64,000 bases of DNA from Nocardioides donggukensis (GTDB lineage Bacteria > Actinomycetota > Actinomycetes > Propionibacteriales > Nocardioidaceae). A program made the translations under genes and the position numbers. The notes beneath the pieces are model-generated. The model had not been told where the DNA came from, did no database searches, and worked only from the letters and a program-made list of their open reading frames with translations. Positions 1-8,535 of this stretch are shown here, one piece after another (the first letter of the stretch is position 1; each line of letters starts with the position of its first letter). The stretch covers positions 620,001-684,000 of the forward strand of contig NZ_JACYXZ010000003.1 in assembly GCF_014842875.1 (NCBI RefSeq), in the 5' to 3' direction.

Positions 1-682
1 CCTGCTGTCGGTGCTCGGTGACGACCGAGTGCCCCTTGCCCCCGAACTCCACGGACAGGAACTGCTCGCCGAGCTCCTCGCGCAGGGTCTCGAAACGGGT
101 CCCGGTCGCCTTGTCGTCGCGGTAGCGCAGCCCGAGGACCGCACATCCGGCCGCCGCGCGGCGTCTGACGATCGCCAGGTCCTCCGGGGAGAGGTTCACG
201 TCCGCAGCCCGCTGACGGCCCAGGGGCAGCGGAGTGCTGGGCTGGCACAGGACCGGCGCGGCGACCGAGGAGTCGACCATCATCGCCAGCGCGTAGCCGC
301 CGGTGAAGCACATGCCCAGGGCTCCGACACCGGGGCCACCGAGCTCGTCGTGCAGGCCCGCGGCCAGGGTCCGCAGCCAGGTCGCGATCGGCGTCGTCTC
401 GTTGAGGGCGATCTTCGTGAACTCCTTGTTCACGCACAGCCTGGGGAAGACCTTCGCCACCGCGCCCAGTGACATCGCGCCCCCGGCCTCGCCGAAGAGG
501 TGAGGCATGACCACGGTGTACCCCGCGGCGACCACCTCCTCGCCGAACGCGATCACCTCCGCCGTCATCCCCGGGATCTCGTGGATCACGATCACCCCCG
601 GCCCGGTGCCCTTGCGGTAGGTGTCGTGACTGATGCCGTCGGCCGTGTGCGTGGCGCGGGTCCACGAGTCGAGGGGGCTCAT
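1..682 (-). CDS. dienelactone hydrolase family protein (3' end outside window)
   Basis: An alpha/beta hydrolase of the dienelactone hydrolase family; 227 residues are visible and the C-terminus runs off the left edge. The family uses a Cys-Asp-His triad on lactones and related esters. Visible are the Glu of the HEIPGM segment (about residue 35), the nucleophile elbow GMCFTGG with Cys125, an Asp in RYRDDKAT (about 190) and His218 in GKGHSVV, all in family order. The ATG at 682 gives the natural N-terminus. The substrate cannot be read from sequence, and the family also includes general carboxymethylenebutenolidase-like esterases. It is followed by the opposite-facing intergenic start of an unrelated hypothetical gene. 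Confidence 0.9.
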   Translation of the reverse strand, partial: MSPLDSWTRATHTADGISHDTYRKGTGPGVIVIHEIPGMTAEVIAFGEEVVAAGYTVVMPHLFGEAGGAMSLGAVAKVFPRLCVNKEFTKIALNETTPIATWLRTLAAGLHDELGGPGVGALGMCFTGGYALAMMVDSSVAAPVLCQPSTPLPLGRQRAADVNLSPEDLAIVRRRAAAGCAVLGLRYRDDKATGTRFETLREELGEQFLSVEFGGKGHSVVTEHRQQ

Positions 683-712
683 CCGCCCAGCGTAGGGCCG
701 CTGGCATCCTCC

Positions 713-1969
713 TCACGCGGCATCGCCCCAGGGCCGGCACTCCTCGGCCAGTCGCAGGCAGGTGCCGCGGGCCGGCTCGACGAGCAGGTCGGCGAGTCGT
801 GCCCAGGCGGCGGCGTACTCCGGTGCCACCAGCTCGCCGCGCACCGCCCGGACCACGCCGGGCTCGAGCAGGGCGGCGCCGAGCAGCGGCCAGGCGGCGT
901 CTCCGCCGCGGTGCAGCTCCTCGAGCCTGAGGAGGGCGAGCCGGCACAGCCGCACCGCGTCGTCCACGATCCGCTGGGCCCCGGTGCCGGCGATCGCGGC
1001 CACCGCCTCCTCGGTGCTGGGGTAGGCGGCGAACCGCCACGCGAGCATCGGGACGTCGGTGACCAGCGGGTGGTGCAGCCGGCGGCTGAACCCGGACGGC
1101 AGCTGGTCGGCCCGACAGGCGACGCCGATCGAGTCCAGCCAGTGATCCGGTGCGGCGGCCACCGCCCGGGCCACCGACCCGGGCACCGGCATCGGTGCGG
1201 ACTCGAACATCAGTCCCGACTCGGTGGAGATCGGCACCAGCCTGCCGATGGAGTGCTCGCCGGGGCAGAGCTCGGAGGCCGTGCCGATGTTGGGCACCTC
1301 CACGTCCTCGCGGGTCTCGAGGTCGCGGAAGACGACCCGGGTCGCCGACTCGCCGAGCAGCCTGTATCCCCCCATCGGCGCCCCGCTCCACCCGTCGATC
1401 CGGTCCGACCTCGCCAGCAGTGGGGCGCGGGCGCCCGTGTCCAGGAAGTGCCGGAGGCCGCCTCCGTCGTAGAGGAACAGCTGCCGGTAGACCCAGTCCC
1501 GGGCCAGGATCTCCAGCAGAAGGGCCAGCGGGTCGATGCCGCCGTCGCCGGGCCGGAGCCACTCGCCGTACGCCGCGCGCACGGTGCCGTCGACGGCCCA
1601 CGCCTGACGCTCGTGAGCGGCGTCTGAGACATCCCGGCAGGCCTGCTCGAGCACCCACCGCGACCACACCCACCCCGGCGCCGTCGGCGTCAGGTCGGCG
1701 AGCTGGCGCAGACGCCGCTCGCGCTCGGTGCCGGCGAAGCGGCCCACCAGCGAGCAGTGCAGCCAGGCGCGCTCGGCGTCACCGGCGGCCTCCGCCGCGG
1801 CGGTGAGCACGAAGTGCCGGTGCTCCTCGGCGGTCAACGGATGCGCGGCCCGGAACTCCTCCGCGGTCTCCGCCGCCAGCCGGCGACCGGCCCGGTCCCG
1901 CCGCTCCCTGGCCCGCCGCCGCTCGGCGTGCGAGCGGTTGCGCTTCTCGCGGTTGCGTGACTTCGGCAT
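713..1969 (-). CDS. hypothetical protein, 418 aa
   Basis: I do not recognise this protein. The start was taken at ATG 1969 (MPKSRNREKR): the longer open frame upstream would overlap the well-supported DUF2237 gene on the other strand. The first 35 residues are strongly basic and helical (Arg/Lys-rich), which could be a nucleic-acid-binding or linker segment. The rest is acidic to neutral with many Trp and Leu and no recognisable catalytic motif, signal peptide or membrane segment. A middle section (residues 180-260) is beta-rich, with the motif VVFRDLETREDVEVPN. It is transcribed alone, divergent from DUF2237. Confidence 0.7.
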   Translation of the reverse strand: MPKSRNREKRNRSHAERRRARERRDRAGRRLAAETAEEFRAAHPLTAEEHRHFVLTAAAEAAGDAERAWLHCSLVGRFAGTERERRLRQLADLTPTAPGWVWSRWVLEQACRDVSDAAHERQAWAVDGTVRAAYGEWLRPGDGGIDPLALLLEILARDWVYRQLFLYDGGGLRHFLDTGARAPLLARSDRIDGWSGAPMGGYRLLGESATRVVFRDLETREDVEVPNIGTASELCPGEHSIGRLVPISTESGLMFESAPMPVPGSVARAVAAAPDHWLDSIGVACRADQLPSGFSRRLHHPLVTDVPMLAWRFAAYPSTEEAVAAIAGTGAQRIVDDAVRLCRLALLRLEELHRGGDAAWPLLGAALLEPGVVRAVRGELVAPEYAAAWARLADLLVEPARGTCLRLAEECRPWGDAA

Positions 1970-2089
1970 GCACCCCACGAGACAGCGGCTCCCCTCCGAC
2001 CGCCAGCGCCGTCGGCCGCCCCTGTGGAGGAGCGCCCGGACGACCCGCCCCCAGGCGCACGGACCCGGCGACATGTCAGGCTGGTGGGC

Positions 2090-2479
2090 GTGACCGAACA
2101 CAACGTCCTCGGCGGGGAGCTCGAGTCGTGCGGCACCGACCCGCTGACCGGCTTCTACCGCGACGGCTACTGCACGGTGGGCCCCGAGGACGTCGGCGTG
2201 CACGCGGTCTGCGCCGTGATGACCCCCGAGTTCCTGACGCACCAGGAGTCGGTCGGGAACGACCTGTCCACCCCGCGACCGCAGTGGCACTTCCCGGGCC
2301 TGCGCCCCGGGGACCGCTGGTGCGTGGTGGCGATGCGTTGGCTCCAGGCGTACGACGCCGGGGTGGCCGCGCCAGTCGTGCTCGCCGCCACCCACGAGCG
2401 GGCGCTCGAGCTGATCCCGCTCGACGTGCTGGTCGCGAACTCGGTCGACGTCCCGCCGGACCTCAGCTCGCTGGAGTAG
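2090..2479 (+). CDS. DUF2237 family protein
   Basis: A 129-residue protein matching DUF2237 over its whole length. The family signatures are visible in order: NVLGGELESCGTDPLTGFYR, GPEDVGVHAVCAVMT, GNDLSTPRP, PGLRPGDRWCVVAMRW and VVLAATHERALELI. The GTG at 2090 was chosen because the conserved block begins five codons later. The function is unknown; the conserved Cys, Asp and Trp residues suggest a small-ligand or metal-binding fold, which is inference. It diverges from the hypothetical gene at 713-1969 and converges, with a 3-nt gap, on the DUF4236 gene. Confidence 0.9.
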   Translation: MTEHNVLGGELESCGTDPLTGFYRDGYCTVGPEDVGVHAVCAVMTPEFLTHQESVGNDLSTPRPQWHFPGLRPGDRWCVVAMRWLQAYDAGVAAPVVLAATHERALELIPLDVLVANSVDVPPDLSSLE

Positions 2480-2482
2480 GGC

Positions 2483-3508
2483 TCAGTCCGTCGGGACGAA
2501 GCCCGAGTAGGCCGGGTGCGCCGACAGGTCGACGGCGTGGAGCGCCCGGGTCCGCCCACGTTCCTTGACCACGATCTCCGGGTCCAGCGTGCTCAGGATC
2601 TGCCAGGCCGATCGGTTCCAGTCCACGCCAGGGAGCCCCTCCCGACGAATGCCGACTCCGAGGAGGAACTCCCCCGTCTCGGGCTCTCGCACCACGATCC
2701 GCACCGCGCGCAGCCCGACCCCGGTGGCGAAGGACTGCTTGGCCACGAGCAACACCCTCGCGGCGAGCAGATCGTGATGGATGTCCGCGGTCTCCGTCTT
2801 GTTCAGTCTGGCGGCGCCGAGTGCTCCGCCCGCCGTCACCGTCGGCTTGTGCGTGGGCATGTCCGTCACGCCAGGGCCGATCACGATCAGTCGGGTCTCG
2901 TCGCCATGAGCGGAGAACGACTCGACGGGGGCGCCGGTCGACCTGAACGCCATGTCGAGGGCGCTGCACAGAACTCGTACGTCGTTGTCTCGCAGCGACG
3001 CCCAGTGCGCGTCCAGCCGAGCCTGCTCCGCTCGTCCCTCTTTCTCCCTGAGGGTCAGGAGGTCAGTCGCCCAGCGTTCGGCCCGGGTGCGGGCCGCCGC
3101 CCTCGCCTGTTTGCGGCCGGAGCGGTCCCACCACCTCACGCGCTTGAACTCCTGCTTCTCTGCGGCCGCGAGGAGGTGGCGGAATGGGGCCAGCTCCGGG
3201 ACCGGCGCCCGCCCCCTCTCGACCGTGGGGAACACCGCCCGGTGCAGCCCCGAGATCTGCTCGAGCCTTCGCTGGGCCTCTCGGTGGAGCTCGGCACGTT
3301 GGTCGGTGGTAGCGCTGGCGCGCGACGAACCCTTGGTCGAGAGCGACTCATAGACGGTCACTGGTCCGGCCCCGGTGGACACGCCGGTCCCGCCGCCGAC
3401 GACGTGCATGCGCAGCGCCCGTGGCCCGACGTGCGCCCGGACGCCTCGCAGGCTGGTCGATACGCGTAGGCCGGGCGCGACGCGGACCGAGGAGAACAAT
3501 CGCCCCAC
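2483..3508 (-). CDS. DUF4236 domain-containing protein, 341 aa
   Basis: The first about 55 residues form a DUF4236 domain, a glycine-spaced beta repeat seen here as LFSSVRVAPGLRVSTSLRG, VRAHVGPR and GGGTGVSTGAG. The domain is common at the N-terminus of bacterial proteins of unknown role. It is followed by a charged helical region (about 60-160, Arg/Glu/Ala-rich, probably coiled coil) and a folded C-terminal part containing RLIVIGPGVTDMP and VLLVAKQSFATGVGLRAVRIVV. No signal peptide or membrane helix is seen. It lies 2 nt downstream of the excalibur-domain gene and is probably cotranscribed with it. Confidence 0.75.
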   Translation of the reverse strand: MGRLFSSVRVAPGLRVSTSLRGVRAHVGPRALRMHVVGGGTGVSTGAGPVTVYESLSTKGSSRASATTDQRAELHREAQRRLEQISGLHRAVFPTVERGRAPVPELAPFRHLLAAAEKQEFKRVRWWDRSGRKQARAAARTRAERWATDLLTLREKEGRAEQARLDAHWASLRDNDVRVLCSALDMAFRSTGAPVESFSAHGDETRLIVIGPGVTDMPTHKPTVTAGGALGAARLNKTETADIHHDLLAARVLLVAKQSFATGVGLRAVRIVVREPETGEFLLGVGIRREGLPGVDWNRSAWQILSTLDPEIVVKERGRTRALHAVDLSAHPAYSGFVPTD

Positions 3509-3510
3509 GA

Positions 3511-4128
3511 CTAGAACTCGCAGACGATTCCGTCGTTGTCGTTGTCTCTGTACCAGTCGTACTCGGGGTCCTTGCCTCGGACGTACTCGCCGTAGCCCGC
3601 GTCATTCGCCTCGTAGCAGTAGCTGAACCGTGGGTCCGTTCCGGTGCTGGCGGCCGGAGCTGGCGCCTTCGGCGCAGGTGCAGGTGTGGGTGCGGGTGCG
3701 GGTGGCGCCAGTGCAGCAACACGAGCCCGCTCCTTGCTGAGCGCCTGGGCGACCGCCTTGGCCAGCGACGCCTTGGCCTCCTTGCGTGCCGACACGAGGG
3801 TCCGTCGCACCGCCTTGACCTTGTCGGTCTTCTGCTCCACGACCTGCTCCTGCTTGTCCAGCAAGTCGTCGCGCTCCTGGATCTCGTCCTGGAGCTCCTC
3901 AGTTGCTTCGTCGACTGCTTGCTCGACCGACGCCGAGCTCACGGCGTCGGGGGTCGAGGCCGCGGCAGGACGAACGTCCTCGCTTGTTCCCGAACCACTG
4001 GCTCCGACGACTAGCCCGAAGACCCCGGCTGCCAGCCCGACCTTGAGGCGACTCCAGAACGGTGGCTTGGCGGCTGGGAAGTAGCCGGGGTACTGCTCCA
4101 GCGATGGTCCGTTCGATGAATCTGCCAT
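3511..4128 (-). CDS. membrane-anchored excalibur calcium-binding domain protein
   Basis: A 205-residue protein starting at ATG 4128. A basic segment is followed by one hydrophobic helix (residues 31-46), then a long charged coiled coil (about 65-140, rich in Glu, Lys and Gln), an Ala-Pro spacer (141-161) and a C-terminal excalibur domain (165-205) with conserved Cys171 and Cys203 and the DNDNDGIVCEF calcium loop. This layout implies a membrane anchor with the calcium domain held outside the cell. The excalibur family occurs on surface and nuclease proteins, and its exact role is not fixed. It is upstream of, and probably in one operon with, the DUF4236 gene. Confidence 0.85.
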   Translation of the reverse strand: MADSSNGPSLEQYPGYFPAAKPPFWSRLKVGLAAGVFGLVVGASGSGTSEDVRPAAASTPDAVSSASVEQAVDEATEELQDEIQERDDLLDKQEQVVEQKTDKVKAVRRTLVSARKEAKASLAKAVAQALSKERARVAALAPPAPAPTPAPAPKAPAPAASTGTDPRFSYCYEANDAGYGEYVRGKDPEYDWYRDNDNDGIVCEF

Positions 4129-4262
4129 GGGAACTCCGAGAGGCGCGTAGTGGGGACCCCTCCTGTGTAAGCCATGCGGCTCGAGCGCGCAGCAATTCGG
4201 CGACATTGGAGTTGCCGACCCACGCGGGAGTAGGCGGGACGCAGCGGCGGCCACACCTCCGC

Positions 4263-4679
4263 CTACGACCGGCCCTGCCTCTCGGCGAGCTCCTTGAGCT
4301 CGGCCCACCGCGGGAAGGAGTTGCGGATCGTCGGTCCGCTGGGCACGCCCTCGGTCTCCCGCGCCCACGCCGCGTAGTCGTTGTAGGTGCCGCGAGCGCC
4401 CGGCGAGGCCAGGTAGGTCGCGACATGGGCGACCAGCTCCGCCTCGCTCCAGCGGCGGGACCAGGAGCGGCTGGCGTTCGCCTTGACCCCGGCGGCCTCG
4501 CAGGCCGCCGACCAGCTGCCGAACCGGCGGACGACGAGCTGGCCGGATGCGCCGCCGTGCTCCGTGCGGTGCCGGTCATAGCCGAGCACGGTCAGCGGCT
4601 CGCCCAATTCCGCCGCGGCGGCACGGACGCCGGCGAGCAGCTCGGCTTCGGTGTAGCGCTGGACGGCCATGGCCAGCAT
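4263..4679 (-). CDS. protein with two homing-endonuclease-associated repeats
   Basis: A 138-residue protein with two copies of a helical DNA-binding-type repeat resembling the homing endonuclease-associated repeat. The first runs from RYTEAELLAGVRAAAAELG to FGSWSAACEAAGV (about 8-65). The second runs from RWSEAELVAHVATYL to FPRWAELKELAE (about 75-133). No HNH or other nuclease centre is present, so it may be a stand-alone DNA-binding module. ATG 4679 and ATG 4670 are both possible starts. It is a single gene between the excalibur pair and the DUF2695 gene. Confidence 0.75.
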   Translation of the reverse strand: MLAMAVQRYTEAELLAGVRAAAAELGEPLTVLGYDRHRTEHGGASGQLVVRRFGSWSAACEAAGVKANASRSWSRRWSEAELVAHVATYLASPGARGTYNDYAAWARETEGVPSGPTIRNSFPRWAELKELAERQGRS

Positions 4680-4723
4680 GGTTCCACGTCACCGACCGGC
4701 AACCGACCGTGCCGCCCGATCCG

Positions 4724-5131
4724 TCAGTAGATCGGCTGGTCGCGTCGGGCCCAGCGGGCGCAGGCCCGGGCCGAGCCGCGGCGCACACCGGCGCAGCCCG
4801 GACGCCCGGACTCCGCCGACACCGGCGAGGGGTCGAGACCCGGGAGGTCGGAGGGGTCGCCGGACGGGCGGACCCGCACCAACCCGTTGAGGAAGATCTC
4901 GCAGTCGCAGAAGCCACCCATCCGCCCGAGCCGGCGCTCGAGCGCGGTGGCCCGCGGCACCATCACGTCCCGGTAGCGGCGGGCGAACCGCAGCGTGGTG
5001 TCGCACCCGAACTCCTCCAGCATCCGCGCCACGAAGCAGGCCAGACACTCACCGTCCGCCGGCCGGGTCAACACGTCCTCGCTGACGCGCACGATCCGCT
5101 CGGCCTCGTCGGCGATGCCGTCCATGCCCAC
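4724..5131 (-). CDS. DUF2695 domain protein
   Basis: A 135-residue protein whose first 80 residues match DUF2695: CLACFVARMLEEFGCD, then FARRYRD and the diagnostic GGFCDCEIFLNGL. The clustered Cys residues (CLAC and FCDC) suggest a metal site, which is inference. The C-terminal 50 residues are Arg/Gly/Pro-rich and probably disordered. Function is unknown. It is monocistronic by spacing. Confidence 0.8.
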   Translation of the reverse strand: MGMDGIADEAERIVRVSEDVLTRPADGECLACFVARMLEEFGCDTTLRFARRYRDVMVPRATALERRLGRMGGFCDCEIFLNGLVRVRPSGDPSDLPGLDPSPVSAESGRPGCAGVRRGSARACARWARRDQPIY

Positions 5132-5195
5132 CTCCTCGTCAAGGTCCTCGTCAGGGTCCCTCCACGCTAGGAGCGACCACCGACAACGGCTCCCC

Positions 5196-5378
5196 TCAGC
5201 CGGGCACGACGTGGGCGTCCGGCCCCGGGAAGGTCAGCCCCTCGTGCCCGTCGTCCCACCGCACGAGGAACGGCGGGCCACCGTCGCCCCCGCGCACCTC
5301 GACGATCTCGCCCTCCCGGCGAGGGCTGTCGACCTTGTTGCTCTCCGTGACCAGCCGGTCACCCACCTTGGCTTGCAC
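5196..5378 (-). CDS. DUF1918 domain protein
   Basis: A 60-residue protein of the DUF1918 family, which is typical of actinobacteria and has an SH3-like beta fold. Visible are KVGDRLVTESNKVDSPRR, GEIVEVRG and PFLVRWDDGHEGL. The GTG at 5378 was chosen over an upstream ATG because a strong GAGGAGGTGC ribosome site lies just before it and the family begins at this residue. It probably acts as a small cytoplasmic nucleic-acid- or ligand-binding protein, but its role is unknown. Confidence 0.9.
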   Translation of the reverse strand: MQAKVGDRLVTESNKVDSPRREGEIVEVRGGDGGPPFLVRWDDGHEGLTFPGPDAHVVPG

Positions 5379-5450
5379 GTCACCGCACCTCCTCGCATCC
5401 ACCTCCCACGATGCTCCGCTCTCGGGGCGGCGGCAAGGCCCGGTCGCGTC

Positions 5451-5822
5451 TCAGGCGCAGGTGACGCAGCGGGTGGCGGTCGGTCTGGCCTCCAGCCGCT
5501 CGGCCGCGATGGGCCGACCGCACCCCTGACAGACCCCCCAGCTGCCGTCCGCGACCCGGGCCGCCGCGGCATCCACCTCTGCCAGATGCCGCTCGGTCTG
5601 CCGCAGCACGGTGCGCAGCTGGGAGCGCTCGAAGGCCAGCGTCGTGCCCTCCGGGTCGTGCTCGTCGTCGGCGTTGCTGTCCCGAGCGGCCGCGACCAGC
5701 TCGGCGTGCTCGGCCCTCAGGGCCGCGAGCCGACCCTCGATGGCGGCGCGTTCCTCGGCCAGCCGTGTCGTGACCCGGTGGAGGTGCTCGGGGCGGGAAT
5801 CCTGCATCGGCCCAGTCTCCAT
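5451..5822 (-). CDS. TraR/DksA-type C4 zinc finger protein
   Basis: A 123-residue protein with an N-terminal helical hairpin (about 10-90, coiled-coil composition) and a C-terminal C4 zinc finger with Cys98, Cys101, Cys119 and Cys122 (CQGCGRPI ... RCVTC). This is the DksA/TraR layout; such proteins reach into the RNA polymerase secondary channel. The hairpin tip carries DSNADDEHDPEG, acidic as in the family. The start may be ATG 5822 or Met6 at 5807. It lies 30 nt downstream of the ABC permease gene and could be read through from it. Confidence 0.88.
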   Translation of the reverse strand: METGPMQDSRPEHLHRVTTRLAEERAAIEGRLAALRAEHAELVAAARDSNADDEHDPEGTTLAFERSQLRTVLRQTERHLAEVDAAAARVADGSWGVCQGCGRPIAAERLEARPTATRCVTCA

Positions 5823-5852
5823 GAAGCCCAGTCTCCATCAGCCCGGTCCGCG

Positions 5853-7025
5853 TCAGTCGCTCAGCCGGAACGCCTCGCCGTACTTGATCCGGCCACCGGT
5901 CCGCAGCAGCGTCCGCTCGTAGAGCCGGCTCCCGACCCGGACGAACGCCACCGCCGCGGCCACGGTGACCAGCACCGCGATCGCCACCTGCCACCACGGC
6001 ACCTCGCCCTGGGCCATCCGGCCGGGCATCACCATCGTCGAGACGATCGGCAGCACGGAGACCACGGCCTGGACCTTGTCGCTGGCGAGGGTGGAGACGA
6101 AGTAGGGCACGATCAGGATCAGCTGACCGGGGAGGGTCGTGGACTGGAGGTCCTCCTGACGGCTGGCCAGCGCGCCGGCCACCGACCACAGCGCGGCGAG
6201 GGCGACGAAGCCGAGCACGAAGAAGGCGACGTACCACGCGACCGCCCAGCTGATCCCGGCGAGCAGCTCGCCCCGCCCGGTCACGGCCAGCCCCACGAGC
6301 CCGATCGTCACGAACAGCAGCACCTGCCCCAGCGCGAGGGCCGTGTTGCCGATGATCTTGCCCCACAGCAGCGCCCGGATCGGGACCGCGGCGGCCAGGA
6401 TCTCCACGACCCGGGACTCCTTCTCCCGGGCGACGCTCTGCGCGATCGTCATCCCGAACCCCAGTGCGGTGATGAAGAAGACCAGGGCGAAGGCGAAGGC
6501 CACCCCCGAGCGGGCGGAGCTCTCCTCGGCGTTCGGGTCGAGGAGACGCTGCCCCACCTGGGTGTCGGCGTTGAGGGCGTCGAGGTCGACGTCCTGCTCG
6601 GCGGCGTTCGCGGTCAGCGCCTGCGACGCCACCGCCGAGGCGAGCGCCGCGCGCAGCGACGCACCGATCCCCTCGTCGCCGACGATCTCGTAGCCGCCGC
6701 CGGTCGGGAGCAGCGCGGCGTCCACGTCGCCGTCGCGCACCAGTGCCTCGGCCGCGTCGGCGTCGACGGCGTCGGCGGCGGTGATCTCGGCATCCTCCGA
6801 GCCGGTGCTTCGCAACGACGCCTGGGCGACGTCGAGGATCCGGGTGTCCGCGGGCTGGGTGATGGCGACGTCGTACTCCTCCGCGCCGCCGTCGACGACC
6901 GAGATCACGACGAAGAAGCCCACCAGGAACAGCATCGTGAAGATCGTCGCGCCCACGAACGTCTTGTCCCGCAGTCGCGTGCTGACCTCGCGCTCGGCGA
7001 CGATCCGCCAGACCGGCGTGCTCAC
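5853..7025 (-). CDS. ABC-2 type transporter permease
   Basis: A 390-residue integral membrane protein of the ABC-2 exporter type. One N-terminal helix (VGATIFTMLFLVGFFVVIS) leads into a large extracellular domain (about 60-180). Five or six helices follow in the C-terminal half, including FALVFFITALGFGMTIAQSV and IIGNTALALGQVLLFVTIGL. The GTG at 7025 was chosen because it overlaps the ATPase stop codon by 4 nt (GTGA), indicating translational coupling. The segment VAREKESRVVEILAAAVP is a hallmark of NatB/YhaP-like permeases. The substrate is unknown; sodium or drug export is possible. Confidence 0.9.
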   Translation of the reverse strand: MSTPVWRIVAEREVSTRLRDKTFVGATIFTMLFLVGFFVVISVVDGGAEEYDVAITQPADTRILDVAQASLRSTGSEDAEITAADAVDADAAEALVRDGDVDAALLPTGGGYEIVGDEGIGASLRAALASAVASQALTANAAEQDVDLDALNADTQVGQRLLDPNAEESSARSGVAFAFALVFFITALGFGMTIAQSVAREKESRVVEILAAAVPIRALLWGKIIGNTALALGQVLLFVTIGLVGLAVTGRGELLAGISWAVAWYVAFFVLGFVALAALWSVAGALASRQEDLQSTTLPGQLILIVPYFVSTLASDKVQAVVSVLPIVSTMVMPGRMAQGEVPWWQVAIAVLVTVAAAVAFVRVGSRLYERTLLRTGGRIKYGEAFRLSD

Positions 7026-7906
7026 TGGACGGCCTCCCGGTAGATCTGGGCGAGCGGCCGGACGACCCGGGCGAACTCCGCGACCGGCGCCACCGACTGG
7101 AGCGCCCGGAGCACCTCCTCCGGCGGCCCGTCCCGCAGCTCGACGGTCGCCTCGGGGCCGCGGGCATCGAGGAGGACGACCTCCGGTACGTCGCGCAGGG
7201 TGCTCGCGTCGGCGTCTCCGGCGAGTACGACGCGGAACCGGTCGGCCTCGCGTCCGCGCAGGTCGGCCACCGAGCCGGCGGCCACGAGCCGGCCGTGGGA
7301 GAGGATCACGAGGTCGTCGCACAGGCCCTCGACGAGCTCGAGCTGGTGACTGGAGAAGAGCACCGGCATGTGCGGCGTCACCTCGTCGCGCAGCAGCGAG
7401 ACCATGGCGTCGACCGCGATCGGGTCGAGACCGCTGAACGGCTCGTCCATCACCAGCGCCTCGGGCTCGTGCATGAGCGCCGCGGCGACCTGGACCCGCT
7501 GCTGGTTGCCGAGCGAAAGCGTCTCGAGCAGGTCGCCGGCCCGCTCCGCCAGGCCGAGGCGATCGAGCAGCTCGTGGGCCCGGGCCGCGGCCTCCGCGGT
7601 CGCCCGGCCGTGCAGCCGGGCGAAGTAGACCAGCTGCTCGTGCACCTTCATCTTGGGGTAGAGCCCGCGCTCCTCCGGCAGGTAGCCGATCCGGCGCCGC
7701 TGCTCCACGCTGATCGGCTCACCGCCCCAGGTGACGCTGCCACGGGTCGCGGCGAGCACCCCCACGATGATCCGCATGGTGGTCGTCTTGCCGGCCCCGT
7801 TCGCGCCGACGAAGCCGGTCATGCGGCCCGGACGGACGTCGAACGAGACGTCGTCGAGCACGGTGGTTCCGTCGTAGTCGCGGGTCAGTCCGAGAACGCT
7901 CAGCAC
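7022..7906 (-). CDS. ABC transporter ATP-binding protein
   Basis: A 294-residue nucleotide-binding subunit. Walker A is GANGAGKT (34-41), the signature is LSLGNQQ (130-136), and Walker B is LVMDEP (151-156) followed by FSGLDP. The signature deviates from canonical LSGGQ but is normal for NatA/DrrA-like exporters. The C-terminal about 80 residues form the accessory domain seen in ABC-2 ATPases. It is the first gene of a two-gene exporter operon and is coupled to the permease by a 4-nt overlap. Confidence 0.95.
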   Translation of the reverse strand: MLSVLGLTRDYDGTTVLDDVSFDVRPGRMTGFVGANGAGKTTTMRIIVGVLAATRGSVTWGGEPISVEQRRRIGYLPEERGLYPKMKVHEQLVYFARLHGRATAEAAARAHELLDRLGLAERAGDLLETLSLGNQQRVQVAAALMHEPEALVMDEPFSGLDPIAVDAMVSLLRDEVTPHMPVLFSSHQLELVEGLCDDLVILSHGRLVAAGSVADLRGREADRFRVVLAGDADASTLRDVPEVVLLDARGPEATVELRDGPPEEVLRALQSVAPVAEFARVVRPLAQIYREAVQ

Positions 7907-8045
7907 GCCCCGACCCTAGGAGATACCGGGGGTCTGCCCCGGGATGTGCGGGCTAGGTGTCGGGGAGATGGCGGGCGGCGTCGGCCGGGACTAGCCTCGC
8001 AGGAGCAGGCCACGGCCGGCGTGGCCGATAAGGAACGAGGCCATC

Positions 8046-8432
8046 ATGAGCGACTCGGTCGTCCACTTCGAGGTGCCCTACGACGACGCGGACCGAGCCC
8101 GGGGGTTCTACCGCGACGTCTTCGGCTGGGAGATCACGCCGATGCCAGACATCGACTACACGATCGTGCAGACCGGCGCGACCGACGAGCAGGGCATGCC
8201 CACGTCGGCGGGCTACATCGGCGGCGGGATGTTCGAGCGGTCGAGCGACATCGACCGGCCGGTGATCACCATCAACGTCGACGACATGTCCGCTGCTCTA
8301 GACCGGTTGAGCGCCGCCGGCGGCAAGCAGGTCGGCGAGACCAGCCAGGTCGCCGACATGGGCTGGGCGGCGTACTTCCACGACTCAGAGGGCAACCTCA
8401 TGGGGCTGTGGCAGAGCGCCCAACCCGGCTGA
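8046..8432 (+). CDS. VOC (glyoxalase/bleomycin resistance) family protein
   Basis: A 128-residue protein with the vicinal oxygen chelate fold, two beta-alpha-beta modules. Visible are VVHFEVPYDDADRARGFYRD at the start, the middle strand PVITINVDD and the terminal HDSEGNLMGLWQ, where Glu394-type metal or ligand residues normally lie. The protein is of the short stand-alone type found throughout actinobacteria. The substrate is not predictable. A GGAACGAGG-type ribosome site precedes ATG 8046. Confidence 0.9.
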   Translation: MSDSVVHFEVPYDDADRARGFYRDVFGWEITPMPDIDYTIVQTGATDEQGMPTSAGYIGGGMFERSSDIDRPVITINVDDMSAALDRLSAAGGKQVGETSQVADMGWAAYFHDSEGNLMGLWQSAQPG

Positions 8433-8535
8433 GATGGTCGGTCCGGCGCGAGTTGACCGACGGATATCAGCACTCGCTTGAAGAAAACTTGACAAAAATC
8501 GCCACCTTCGCGGCTCACTAAGTCACAATGGCCAG

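Noticed and set aside
4724..5131. Reading the Cys-rich DUF2695 protein as a zinc-finger regulator
   Set aside because: The Cys spacing does not form a known finger and the whole segment matches DUF2695.
4995..7043. Long plus-strand open frame across DUF2695 to the ABC permease
   Set aside because: It is an antisense shadow of clear genes on the minus strand and has Arg/Gly/His-rich low-complexity translation.
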